Part shown: one piece after another, positions 26,542 through 34,784 of the stretch | Layout of the letters: the number at the start of each line of letters is the position of its first letter | How positions within the stretch are numbered: the stretch's first letter is position 1 | Assembly: GCA_018240635.1 (NCBI GenBank) | Contig: JAFEFJ010000005.1 | Span: 1 to 44,113 of the forward strand | Direction of reading: 5' to 3' | DNA: 44,113 bases | Origin: Pseudomonadota bacterium | Lineage (GTDB): Bacteria; Pseudomonadota; Alphaproteobacteria; Acetobacterales; Acetobacteraceae | Notes under the pieces: generated by a model | What the model saw: only the letters and a program-made list of their open reading frames with translations | Database searches by the model: none | Told to the model about the DNA's origin: nothing | Translations under genes and position numbers: made by a program

Positions 26542-27621
26542 ATGGCCATGACGGCGAATTCAACCAGGATCAAACTGATGAGGCGCGACTTCGCCGCCGA
26601 TCCGTACCATCACTTTTCAAAAGTGGCCGATGCGCCGATCAAGCCACTAGTTGCCATTGTCACGCCTGTCTACAACGGCGCTGCTACGCTTCAAGAAACG
26701 ATGGCCTGTGTGCAGGCGCAGACCTACGACAATATTGTCCATTGCATGCTGGACAACGCGAGCGACGACGGAACTGCCGAGATCATCGCGCGCTTCAGAA
26801 ACGGACGAGTACCACTGATCGTCGCACGCAACGACAGTACGTTGCCGGTGATCGCGAATTGGAATGCTGCGCTCTGTCTGATACCGTCCGGCGCTGCGTT
26901 CTTTCGTGTCCTGTCGGCTGACGACACGATCGAGCCGGACTGCATCTCAAGTCTGGTTGCGGCCGCTGGAACTGATACCTCGATCCGTGCTGTCGCGTGT
27001 TTCGAGCGACTCGGTACGACCGTGATCGGCGCGTCGATGCCGCCCGGAACGGTGTTTGACGGCGGCGCGATTGTGCGCGGCACCCTGCGCAAGGCCCTCG
27101 ACTTTCCCTATCATCATTGCCTGTTCCGCGTGCCCGACGATGGCGTTCCAGAGGGACTGTTTGCGACCACGCATCACAGCGCGCCTCTGCTCTGCTCCGA
27201 CATTGACGCGGCGATGAGGTTGATTCTGCGCGGACGTTGCGCCTTAGTCCGCGAACCGCTCGGCGCGACGAGCTGGCCGGGCAAGGTCACGGCCGCGGAA
27301 CTGTTGCCGGTGAAGATGGGGATCTGGTCCCATCTCCAGCTGATCGACCGACTGGGACCGACAGTCTTCGATTCAGCAACCGGGTATATGCGTTGCAGAT
27401 ACGAGTTTCTGCAGCACTACTATGTCCACCTGCTAGCGTGGCGGCTCCGGGGCGAGGAGGACATTGTGCGGCGGCATATCGATTTTCTTGGCCGTGCCGC
27501 CGCCCTGCCCAGATGGCGCGACTACGCGGTTGCCGCGGTCGCGTGGCCGGCGCGCCGGGTCATCCGGCGGTTTCTGCCGATGCGCCTGGCCTTAGAGGGA
27601 CGTCCGGACGGTTCCGCGTAG
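26542..27621 (+). CDS. Glycosyltransferase family 2 (GT-A fold)
   Basis: A 359-residue glycosyltransferase. After about 35 N-terminal residues comes the GT-A core: LVAIVTPVYNGAATLQETMA, VQAQTYDNIVHCMLDNASDDGT, and FFRVLSADDTIEPDCI with the metal-binding Asp pair. The C-terminal 150 residues (helical, Arg/Trp-rich) are typical of this sub-type but give no substrate. ATG 26542 and a second ATG two codons on are both feasible. The 3' end overlaps the 3' end of the convergent flippase gene by 62 bp. Confidence 0.87.
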   Translation: MAMTANSTRIKLMRRDFAADPYHHFSKVADAPIKPLVAIVTPVYNGAATLQETMACVQAQTYDNIVHCMLDNASDDGTAEIIARFRNGRVPLIVARNDSTLPVIANWNAALCLIPSGAAFFRVLSADDTIEPDCISSLVAAAGTDTSIRAVACFERLGTTVIGASMPPGTVFDGGAIVRGTLRKALDFPYHHCLFRVPDDGVPEGLFATTHHSAPLLCSDIDAAMRLILRGRCALVREPLGATSWPGKVTAAELLPVKMGIWSHLQLIDRLGPTVFDSATGYMRCRYEFLQHYYVHLLAWRLRGEEDIVRRHIDFLGRAAALPRWRDYAVAAVAWPARRVIRRFLPMRLALEGRPDGSA

Positions 27622-29182
27622 CAGTCGGCTGGCCGCCGCCGCGCCGCCAGCGGCCGATCTCGTTGGCTAGCGCGTGCCGCTGCGCGAGCCCGCCCGCGAG
27701 CATCGCCAGGGCCGCCAGACCCGCCGCCAGCGCCAGCCGGGATGGGCCGCCATCCACGCCGTCTCCGCTGGAAAGGCCGCGGTCAAGCGCCACGTACGCA
27801 AGGGCCGCGGCGGCGGCCGACGCGGAGGGTGTGAGGAGCCTACGCAGCAGCGCCGCCTTGGTGCAGTCGATCAGCGGCAGCACAAGGCCAATCTGACGCG
27901 GTGCGTATACCATCACTGTTACGCTGTAGGCGAAGCCTACCCCGACCAGACCGAACCAGACCGAGGCCAATAGCGCCGTCAGCCAGAGCAGGCCGAACTC
28001 GGTGGTCATGCGGCGCTGAATATCGGTCCGGCCGAGCGAGAGCACGATCGCCCCGATCAGCGTCGTTAGTGTCTGAATGGCGCTGGCTGGGGCCATCAAC
28101 AGATATAGAAATCCGGCCGCATCCCATTTCGATGACAGCAGCGTGCCGAAGACGGCCGCGTGTGCGACCGCGCCGATCGCGATGACCGGGAAGACCAGGG
28201 TGGCAAGCGCGCGGATCAGGATCAGGAACAGCCGTCCGGTCGTGCGCGGATCTCCGCTGGTTGCGCCGAGTTGGGCATAGAGCACGTACTGCAGCGGCCC
28301 GCTGACCAACATGACCGGGAGTGTCACGAACTGCCAAGTCATCGCATACAGCCCGACGGCCGCGGCGCCGAGTCGGTGGCCGATCACGAGATTGTCGAGC
28401 GAGCGTGTGAAGAAGCGGATGGTATTGACTGCAAGGATGTCGCGGCCGAAGCGGAGATGGTCGGCGGCGCTGTTCAGGTCGAATGCCAACATCGGCCGGA
28501 ATGGCGAGGCTGCGAGTGTCGCTGCGACACGGAGCCCCGCATAGACCAGTTGCTGGCCGACGAGCGCCCAGGGGCCACCGCCGTGGAACGCGATGGCGAC
28601 GGCGGCGGCGATGCTGGCGGCGATCGCCACCATGTCGATGGCGGCCAGCGTGGGGAAACGATGTTGCTTCTGCAGCATGGTCTGCGGGATGATCAAGATG
28701 GACTGGGCAAACACGTAGAGCGCCATCGCCATAACGATCAAAGTTAGATCGGGCGCGTGCAGCAGCCTGGCAGCAATCGGTGCGGCCGCGCACATCCCCA
28801 CTGCGAGGACCGCGCCGAGCCCGGATGAGAGCCAGAAACATGTCGCCCACACGCTGCGCTCGCTTTCCGCGGAGCGGACGAGTGACATGCCGATGCCGGC
28901 ATCGGCGATCATCATGGCAAAGACGACCAGCGGCATCGCCATGCCGACCAGCCCGTAGTCGAAGGGCGACAGCGCGCGGGCCAGCACCGGCACCGCAAAG
29001 AATTGCACGACTAGCCGTACCATTGTCGCGGTGGACATCGCGGCGGTGCCGGCCATCAGGCCGCGAAGCGACAGGCCGCGTGGCCGGTCGGCGATTGTCG
29101 GAGAGAGCGCGCCGCCCAAGGGCCTACACGATCTGCGCGCTGAGCATCGCTTCTTGCGCAGCGAGGCCGGCGCGGAAGCCAT
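27560..29182 (-). CDS. Second Wzx/WzxC-like lipopolysaccharide flippase (MOP superfamily)
   Basis: A polytopic membrane protein of up to 540 residues with about 12-14 hydrophobic segments. The family signature at the start is VRLVVQFFAVPVLARALSPFDYGLVGMA, followed by IADAGIGMSLVRS and, centrally, AVNTIRFFTRSLDNLVIGHRLG, as in WzxC/colanic-acid-type exporters. It would flip lipid-linked repeat units. The ATG at 29182 (AGGG about 6 nt upstream) overlaps the preceding pyruvyl transferase gene by 59 bp; a TTG at 29119 or ATG at 29056 would avoid that, but the last would truncate the conserved N-terminus. It is the second flippase in this locus and is of a different sub-type from the one at 19974. 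Confidence 0.87.
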   Translation of the reverse strand: MASAPASLRKKRCSARRSCRPLGGALSPTIADRPRGLSLRGLMAGTAAMSTATMVRLVVQFFAVPVLARALSPFDYGLVGMAMPLVVFAMMIADAGIGMSLVRSAESERSVWATCFWLSSGLGAVLAVGMCAAAPIAARLLHAPDLTLIVMAMALYVFAQSILIIPQTMLQKQHRFPTLAAIDMVAIAASIAAAVAIAFHGGGPWALVGQQLVYAGLRVAATLAASPFRPMLAFDLNSAADHLRFGRDILAVNTIRFFTRSLDNLVIGHRLGAAAVGLYAMTWQFVTLPVMLVSGPLQYVLYAQLGATSGDPRTTGRLFLILIRALATLVFPVIAIGAVAHAAVFGTLLSSKWDAAGFLYLLMAPASAIQTLTTLIGAIVLSLGRTDIQRRMTTEFGLLWLTALLASVWFGLVGVGFAYSVTVMVYAPRQIGLVLPLIDCTKAALLRRLLTPSASAAAAALAYVALDRGLSSGDGVDGGPSRLALAAGLAALAMLAGGLAQRHALANEIGRWRRGGGQPTATRNRPDVPLRPGASAETAG

Positions 29183-30485
29183 CGACCCTGTCGCGGATCA
29201 GGCTGGTAAACTCATTCCGCAGACGCATCAGGCAGGCGGCTTGTTCGCTCAGACGGACCGGATCGACATCCTCGATGAAGTGACAGAACTGTGCCATCCC
29301 GGCGGCAGCCATCACGGCATCGTTCTTCGCTTCGTAGCCGACCGAGATGGTCGGGAGGCCGAGCTTCAGCGCGCAGACGACGTTGTGGAATCGCGTCGCT
29401 ACCAGAATGTCTGCATCGTGCAGCTGGCGCATGATGTCATGCAGGGAGCCGATCGGTTCGGCGAACAGCACTCCCCGTTCCGGTGCCGCGGGATCGAGGT
29501 CCCCGGGCGCGGCATGGGCCAGCGGGAAGCCCTCTGCCGCCGCCATCTTGCCGATATCCCGGACTGCCTCGCGGTCCACAGTCTCGCCGATCAGCAGTCG
29601 GACACGCCGGCCCTGTCGGAGCTGGTCCAGGATGAAGCCACCCATACGCACCAGATAGGTCTGATAGAGGGCCGGGTCGCGCGCCTTCTCCCGGCCATAA
29701 TAGCTCATCACGCCGACCGCGATGGTCCGCGCACCTGACGGACCCTCAGCAGATGTCTCTGCTGGGTTGGCCGGCCGGTCCGGCACCGGCAGGCGGAAGA
29801 CGAGGTCAGGATAAATTGGGTCGGTGGACGTATCGATTCCGAGGCTAGAGAGGAAGTCCTTCGACTCCTGATCCCGGAAGGACCGGTATTGCGCCCAGCG
29901 CGCTGCCCTCCTCAGCATCCAGCGGCTCAAGGGACGGCCAATCGGACCCGCCCCGGTGCTGACGAAGCAGAAGGGCACGCGGCAGAGGCGCGCCGCGGCC
30001 GCCCAGCGGAACAGGCCATAGGGAGTACCGAAAGGGCCTGAGCGGAAATCGTTCAGAGTGGCCGTGCCGGGCACGATCATCAGATCGCAGCGGCCTACCG
30101 TCCGTATCGCCCGTGCCCAGTTCGCAAGGCGCCCAATGCTTCCAAGGGTGAGCCGGTTGAGAAGTGCGGCCGCACCGCTGGACGCCGGCTTGTGGCTGAT
30201 CGAAACTGTCGCTATCCCATGCGTCGTCCCGATCGCAACCGGATCGACGCAGATGCAAATGATTTCCGCATCGGGCCGGGCCTCACGCAGAAAGGCCAGC
30301 ATCGCCTCCAGCGACGCGTCGTTGCCGAAATTGCCGCCTCCGAACATGCCGAACAGCGCGATGCGGTTCGGGCGGACCCGCCCTGCTACTCTGCCGACGC
30401 CATCCCGCCGTTCAGGCGCCGAGTGTCGCGCGCTGGGCCGCTTCTGGTCGATCAAAGGCTGGTGAAGAGATCGAAGGTTCGCCAT
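29124..30485 (-). CDS. Polysaccharide pyruvyl transferase family protein
   Basis: Adds a pyruvyl ketal from phosphoenolpyruvate to a sugar of the polysaccharide in characterised relatives, giving it negative charge. The 453-residue protein has the family pattern: FGMFGGGNFGNDASLEAML near residue 45, MIVPGTATLNDF, FCFVSTGAGPIGRPLSRWML, RSFRDQESKDFL, and near the C-terminus the conserved ILVATRFHNVVCALKLGLP followed by ISVGYEAKND. The first 40 residues are Arg-rich and variable. It is the first gene of a minus-strand pair with the flippase and is divergent from the C-methyltransferase gene. Confidence 0.88.
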   Translation of the reverse strand: MANLRSLHQPLIDQKRPSARHSAPERRDGVGRVAGRVRPNRIALFGMFGGGNFGNDASLEAMLAFLREARPDAEIICICVDPVAIGTTHGIATVSISHKPASSGAAALLNRLTLGSIGRLANWARAIRTVGRCDLMIVPGTATLNDFRSGPFGTPYGLFRWAAAARLCRVPFCFVSTGAGPIGRPLSRWMLRRAARWAQYRSFRDQESKDFLSSLGIDTSTDPIYPDLVFRLPVPDRPANPAETSAEGPSGARTIAVGVMSYYGREKARDPALYQTYLVRMGGFILDQLRQGRRVRLLIGETVDREAVRDIGKMAAAEGFPLAHAAPGDLDPAAPERGVLFAEPIGSLHDIMRQLHDADILVATRFHNVVCALKLGLPTISVGYEAKNDAVMAAAGMAQFCHFIEDVDPVRLSEQAACLMRLRNEFTSLIRDRVDGFRAGLAAQEAMLSAQIV

Positions 30486-30739
30486 TTCGCTCCCAACGTG
30501 CCGTCCGGATTCGACCGGGCCATGCCGGGACCGGGACGCATGGCGTGCTTTTGCCGTGCCGCTCGCACGGCGGTGTCTCCGATCATGCCCGGGTGGCAGA
30601 CGCCGCGTCTCCTTCGTCTTTCGGGCGGGCCGATGGGCCCCTAAGCCTTAGTAGTAAGGTCCCGTGGGAGCGCTGCTGCGTTACGATCCTGCACCGGCCC
30701 GACCGGAAAACTCGCGTCCAATGTCCCGATTGAAGTATA
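30486..30739. promoter_or_regulatory. 254-bp divergent region between pyruvyl transferase and C-methyltransferase genes
   Basis: It must contain the starts of two divergent transcripts. I find no coding frame with recognisable content. A GC-rich imperfect repeat (GGGCCGATGGGCCCC, about 30629-30643) is present. A TATAAT at 30736-30741 overlaps the methyltransferase ATG and has no fitting -35 hexamer, so it is unlikely to be that gene's promoter. Confidence 0.35.
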
Positions 30740-32026
30740 ATGCAGACAGCGCAGTCCTCCCACCACGTCATCACGCACCGATACGGCGGTTGCCGACTGT
30801 GCGGTAGCCCGCTCACGCGGTCCGTTGCCGATCTCGGGATGTCCCCGCTGTGCGAAAGCTTCGTCGCGCCGGCGGATCTGGACACGCCGGAGAGTGTCTA
30901 TCCGCTGCACGTATTCGTGTGCGACATCTGCCTGCTGGTGCAGCTGAAGGAGTATGTCAGTCCGCAGGAAATATTTGGCGAATATGCCTATTTCTCCTCC
31001 TACTCGACCAGCTGGGTCGACCATGCGCGCGACTACGTCCAGATGATCGCATCTCGTCTTGGTCTGGGTTCCGGCAGCCTGGTGGTGGAAGCGGCCAGCA
31101 ACGACGGCTACCTGCTGCAGCATTTCACCCCGCTCGGCATCCCGGTCTTGGGGGTGGAGCCCGCCGCCAACGTGGCGCGCGCGGCGTCCGAGAAGGGCAT
31201 TCCCACGCGTGTCGCATTCTTCGGCCGTAGCCTGAGTTCCGTGCTCGCGCGCGAAGTCGGCCGGGCGGACCTGATCATTGGCAACAACGTGCTTGCGCAA
31301 GTGCCGGACCTGCACGATTTCGTCGGCGGCATGCGCGACCTGCTGAAGCCCGAGGGCATGATCACGCTGGAGTTTCCTCATGTTCTCCAGCTGATCACGC
31401 AGAACCAGTTCGACACGATTTACCACGAGCACTTCTCGTATTTCTCGCTGTTCTCGATCGAGTCGCTCGCAACGCGTCACGCGCTGCGCGTGGTCGATGT
31501 CGAGGAATTGCCAACACATGGCGGCTCCTTGCGCGTCTATATCGCCCATGCCGGCTCGCAGTGGCCGACAGCGCCGCGCGTGTCCGCGCTTCTCGACAAG
31601 GAGCGCAGCCTCGGTTTCCACAACACCGCAGTCTATGTCGCCTTCGCCGAGCAGGTCCGGGCCACCAAGCGTGCGCTCCTGTCCTGCCTGATCAGCCTGA
31701 AGGATGCTGGCAAGACGATCTGCGGCTACGGCGCGCCAGGAAAGGGCAACACGCTGCTGAATTATTGCGGCATCGGCCCGGACTTCCTGGATTTCACAGT
31801 CGATCGGAACCCGTACAAGCATGGACGCCATACGCCGGGCACCCGGATCCCCATTCATCCGGTGGAGGCGATCGACCGCGCCCGGCCGGACTATCTGCTG
31901 ATCCTGCCTTGGAACCTGACGCGAGAGATTGCCGGGCAAATGCGCCACATCGGCGATTGGGGCGGCAAGTTCGTCGTGCCAATTCCGCGTGCAAAGATCA
32001 TCGATCCGACGGAGGTCACGCTGTGA
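30740..32026 (+). CDS. Sugar C-methyltransferase, NovU/TylC3/TcaB9 type
   Basis: A 428-residue SAM-dependent methyltransferase of the type that adds a methyl branch to a keto-deoxy nucleotide sugar. The N-terminal zinc-binding domain has Cys18, Cys21, Cys61 and Cys64 (CRLCG and CDICL). The SAM domain reads VVEAASNDGYLLQHF. The active-site YHEHFSYFS (Tyr228, Glu230, His231) is intact, and the C-terminal Methyltransf_14 domain has ICGYGAPGKGNTLLNY and DYLLILPWNL. Where TcaB9-type enzymes carry an active-site His (NxLxH), this protein has NNVLAQVPD (Gln187). It overlaps the rfbF start by 4 bp, and rfbF in turn overlaps the deacetylase gene, so the three are one coupled operon. Confidence 0.9.
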   Translation: MQTAQSSHHVITHRYGGCRLCGSPLTRSVADLGMSPLCESFVAPADLDTPESVYPLHVFVCDICLLVQLKEYVSPQEIFGEYAYFSSYSTSWVDHARDYVQMIASRLGLGSGSLVVEAASNDGYLLQHFTPLGIPVLGVEPAANVARAASEKGIPTRVAFFGRSLSSVLAREVGRADLIIGNNVLAQVPDLHDFVGGMRDLLKPEGMITLEFPHVLQLITQNQFDTIYHEHFSYFSLFSIESLATRHALRVVDVEELPTHGGSLRVYIAHAGSQWPTAPRVSALLDKERSLGFHNTAVYVAFAEQVRATKRALLSCLISLKDAGKTICGYGAPGKGNTLLNYCGIGPDFLDFTVDRNPYKHGRHTPGTRIPIHPVEAIDRARPDYLLILPWNLTREIAGQMRHIGDWGGKFVVPIPRAKIIDPTEVTL

Positions 32027-32847
32027 AAGTCGTTCTGTTCTGCGGCGGCCTTGGCACGCGAATCCGCGAATATCCGGAGCCCGTTCCGAAGCCGATGATC
32101 CCGGTCGGCCATCAGCCGCTGCTGTGGCACGTGATGCAGTATTACAGCCTGTACGGCCATCGGGATTTCGTGCTGTGCACGGGCTATAAGGCCGATGTCA
32201 TCAAGCGTTTCTTCCTGGATTACCGGTCGCACGTATATGCGGACTGCGTGATCTCCGAGAATGGCCGGTTGGTTGAGCCGCTGGGGCGGCCGCCGGACGA
32301 TTGGCGCGTCTCCTTGATCGACACGGGCGTCAAGCGCAACATCGGCGAGCGGCTGTGGGCCGTGCGGGACTTGGTGGCGGGCGAGGAGATCTTCCTGGCT
32401 AACTACAGCGACGGCCTGTCCGACGTCGACCTGAACGAGATGATTCTGCGCTTCCGCGCCAGCGGCAAGACCGCGTGTTTCCTTGCAGTCCGGCCGGCCG
32501 TCACTTTCCATCTGGCCGACATCGATGCCGATGGCCGGGTGCGCCGACTGGTCGATCCCGACCAGCTCGACATTTGGATCAACGGTGGGTTCTTCATCAT
32601 GCGTCCGCGCATCTTCGACTACATGCGCGAGGGAGAGGAACTGGTGGTGGAACCGTTCCGGCGTCTGATCGAGGACGACCAGTTGCTAGCCTATAAATAT
32701 ACCGGCTTCTGGCGGGCGATGGATACGTTGCGAGATCGTCAGAGTCTGGAAAATCTGCTCGACAACGGACAACCGCCCTGGCACGTCGTGCGGAGCGAGA
32801 CCGCTTCGCAACGGCCCCCGATCGCCATGCTAAAGGGGGCGGCGTGA
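32023..32847 (+). CDS. rfbF: Glucose-1-phosphate cytidylyltransferase
   Basis: Makes CDP-glucose from CTP and glucose 1-phosphate, the entry step for CDP-linked deoxysugars. The 274-residue product has the nucleotidyltransferase signature VVLFCGGLGTRIREY, PKPMIPVGHQPLLWHVMQYY (with the WH pair typical of RfbF), FVLCTGYKADVIKRFF, FLANYSDGLSDVDL and INGGFFIMRP. The start is GTG 32023, preceded by GGAGG at 32011-32015 and overlapping the methyltransferase stop (GTGA). The frame is open further upstream inside that gene, but this start matches the family N-terminus. The 4,6-dehydratase (RfbG) that normally follows this step is not recognisable in the window. Confidence 0.94.
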   Translation: MKVVLFCGGLGTRIREYPEPVPKPMIPVGHQPLLWHVMQYYSLYGHRDFVLCTGYKADVIKRFFLDYRSHVYADCVISENGRLVEPLGRPPDDWRVSLIDTGVKRNIGERLWAVRDLVAGEEIFLANYSDGLSDVDLNEMILRFRASGKTACFLAVRPAVTFHLADIDADGRVRRLVDPDQLDIWINGGFFIMRPRIFDYMREGEELVVEPFRRLIEDDQLLAYKYTGFWRAMDTLRDRQSLENLLDNGQPPWHVVRSETASQRPPIAMLKGAA

Positions 32848-33497
32848 GAGGCTTCGGCTTGGCGGGGCCTGGGGAGAGCCTGTCCGTCCTGTGCATCGGG
32901 GCCCATGCTGACGACATCGAGATCGGCGCAGGCGGCACGTTGCTGTCCTGGATCGCCGCGGGCATACGACTCCATGTCCGCTGGTGCGTCTTCAGCGCGA
33001 CCGCGCGGCGCGCAGCCGAGGCGACCGAGTCGGCGCGCGCCTTCCTTGACGGCGCGAGCAGCGCCGATATCCGCATCAAGGATTTCGAGGACGGTTTCTT
33101 TCCCTACCAGGGCAGCGACATCAAGCCGTGGATGGAGGAGCAGAAGCGAGGCTTCACCCCCGATGTCGTCTTCACGCACCGGCGCGACGACGCCCATCAG
33201 GATCATCGCGAACTGTGCCAGCTATCGTGGAATACATTCCGCGATCATCTGATCCTCGAATACGAGGTCCCGAAGTGGGATGGCGACTTCGGGCAGCCGA
33301 ACCTCTATATGCCGCTCGAGCCGGCAGTGCTGGAGAGAAAAATCGGCCTGCTGCATACGCATTTCGACAGCCAACAGTCCAAGGACTGGTTCGATCCGGA
33401 GGTTTTCCGCGGCCTTGCGCGCCTGCGCGGCATGGAGTGCCGTGCACCTGGTCGATACGCCGAAGGCTTCGTACTGCGGAAGGCGAGCATCGGCTGA
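32844..33497 (+). CDS. PIG-L family N-deacetylase
   Basis: A 217-residue zinc-dependent deacetylase of the LmbE/PIG-L type, which removes N-acyl groups from sugars or sugar conjugates. The metal/catalytic motif is GAHADDIEIGAGG (His21, Asp23, Asp24), where most members have HPDD; the second site is THRRDDAHQDH (His112, Asp115, His118, His121). The C-terminal part (LLHTHFDSQQSKDWFDPEVFRGL) matches the family. It starts with GTG overlapping the rfbF stop (GTGA), so it is translationally coupled to CDP-glucose synthesis. That makes a CDP-sugar, or the glycan built from it, the likely substrate (inference). Confidence 0.9.
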   Translation: MRGFGLAGPGESLSVLCIGAHADDIEIGAGGTLLSWIAAGIRLHVRWCVFSATARRAAEATESARAFLDGASSADIRIKDFEDGFFPYQGSDIKPWMEEQKRGFTPDVVFTHRRDDAHQDHRELCQLSWNTFRDHLILEYEVPKWDGDFGQPNLYMPLEPAVLERKIGLLHTHFDSQQSKDWFDPEVFRGLARLRGMECRAPGRYAEGFVLRKASIG

Positions 33498-33536
33498 AAT
33501 CCGAGCCCGCCGGTGCGCCCTCTGCGCCCGGTTTCT

Positions 33537-34784
33537 TCAGGCCACTGCGGCGGCTACGAACGCGGTGATCTCGCTACGGAAGCGCGGCTCCGAAAAGCGC
33601 ATGGCGTTCTGCCGGCAGGCCTCGGGCGAGATTGCATCGCGCTGCCGCTCGAAACGCTCCACTGCCTCGGCCGCGGCATCGGCATCCTGCCGGTCGAATA
33701 GGATCCCGGTCGGTGTGCCGTCCTGTTCCTGGACGACGATATCCGCCGCCCCGCCGCGACCGTAGGCAATCACCGGCGTGGCGCACGCCTGCGCCTCGGC
33801 CAGGGCGATGCCGAAGTCCTCCTCGCCCCCGAAGACGAACGCGCGGGCCCGCTGCATCAGTCCGATCAGCGCCTGCTGATCGACGCTGCCGACGAAGACG
33901 ATATTTGCCGCGCCGTCCGCCGCGGCGCGCACCCGGGCGCCCTCTGTTCCGTCGCCTACCACCACAAGACGGCGATCCGGCATCCGGGCGAAGGCACGCA
34001 CGATCACATCGGCCCGCTTATAGGGCACGAGGCGGCAGGCGAGCAGATAGAAATCCTCCCGCGGGCCAGTGCCCGGTCGAAATCGCTCCGTGTCCACAGG
34101 AGGATGAATGACGGCAGCCTGGCGGCGATACGCCTTGCCGATGCGGCGCGCGATATAGAAAGAGTTGGCGACGAAATGATCGACGCCGTGCGCGCTGGCG
34201 GCGTCCCAGACTCTCAGCCTGCTGAAGAGCCAGCGCGCATACAGTCCGCGGAGACCGCGCTCGATCCCGGCCTCGCGAAGATATTGGTGCTGCAGGTCCC
34301 AGGCGTATCGCATCGGCGAGTGCACGTAGCTGACATGAACCTGATCTGGGCCGGTCAGCACTCCCTTGGCGACCGCGTGGTGGCTTGAGAGGATGAGGTC
34401 GTAGCCAGACAGGTCGAGCTGCTGGACGGCCAGCGGCATAAGACCCAGGTAGTGCCGGAAGAGGCGGCGCGCGCCGGGTAGGCGCTGAATGAAGGTGGTT
34501 GTGACTTTGCGGGTGCCCAGAAAGGCGCGCTCGCTCTCCGGCATGAAGTCCACGACGGCGAACAGGTCGGCCTGAGGGAAGCAGCGCAGAAGTTGCGCCA
34601 CCACGCGCTCGGAGCCCGCATAGGTCTCGAGCCATTCGTGAACGATCGCGACGCGCAGGCCGGACAGACGTTCGGAGACGGTAGCCGGCGGCCTGACCTG
34701 GGGCGCTGGCTGCGATTGCGCCGATTCGCGGCGGAGCAGACGATTGGGCGCTTCCTGCGTCTGCTGCTCTCCCACGATGTCCAT
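33537..34784 (-). CDS. Glycosyltransferase family 4 (WbaZ/mannosyltransferase-like)
   Basis: A 415-residue GT-B glycosyltransferase. The first 40 residues are Gln/Pro-rich and variable; then LRVAIVHEWLETYAGSERVV opens the acceptor domain, with HVSYVHSPMRYAWDLQHQYL and VANSFYIARRIGKAYRR. The donor domain has YLLACRLVPYKRADVIVRAF and the E-x7-E motif in GGEEDFGIALAEAQACATP, then VIAYGRGGAADIV. These stretches are typical of mannosyltransferases of the WbaZ group, but the donor sugar is not certain. ATG 34784 is preceded by GGAGGGACAAGG, a good ribosome-binding site. It is convergent with the deacetylase gene (39-bp gap) and closes the sugar module. Confidence 0.89.
   Translation of the reverse strand: MDIVGEQQTQEAPNRLLRRESAQSQPAPQVRPPATVSERLSGLRVAIVHEWLETYAGSERVVAQLLRCFPQADLFAVVDFMPESERAFLGTRKVTTTFIQRLPGARRLFRHYLGLMPLAVQQLDLSGYDLILSSHHAVAKGVLTGPDQVHVSYVHSPMRYAWDLQHQYLREAGIERGLRGLYARWLFSRLRVWDAASAHGVDHFVANSFYIARRIGKAYRRQAAVIHPPVDTERFRPGTGPREDFYLLACRLVPYKRADVIVRAFARMPDRRLVVVGDGTEGARVRAAADGAANIVFVGSVDQQALIGLMQRARAFVFGGEEDFGIALAEAQACATPVIAYGRGGAADIVVQEQDGTPTGILFDRQDADAAAEAVERFERQRDAISPEACRQNAMRFSEPRFRSEITAFVAAAVA

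Noticed and set aside
30736-30741. Consensus TATAAT
   Set aside because: It overlaps the ATG of the C-methyltransferase and no -35 hexamer lies about 17 bp upstream; probably chance.
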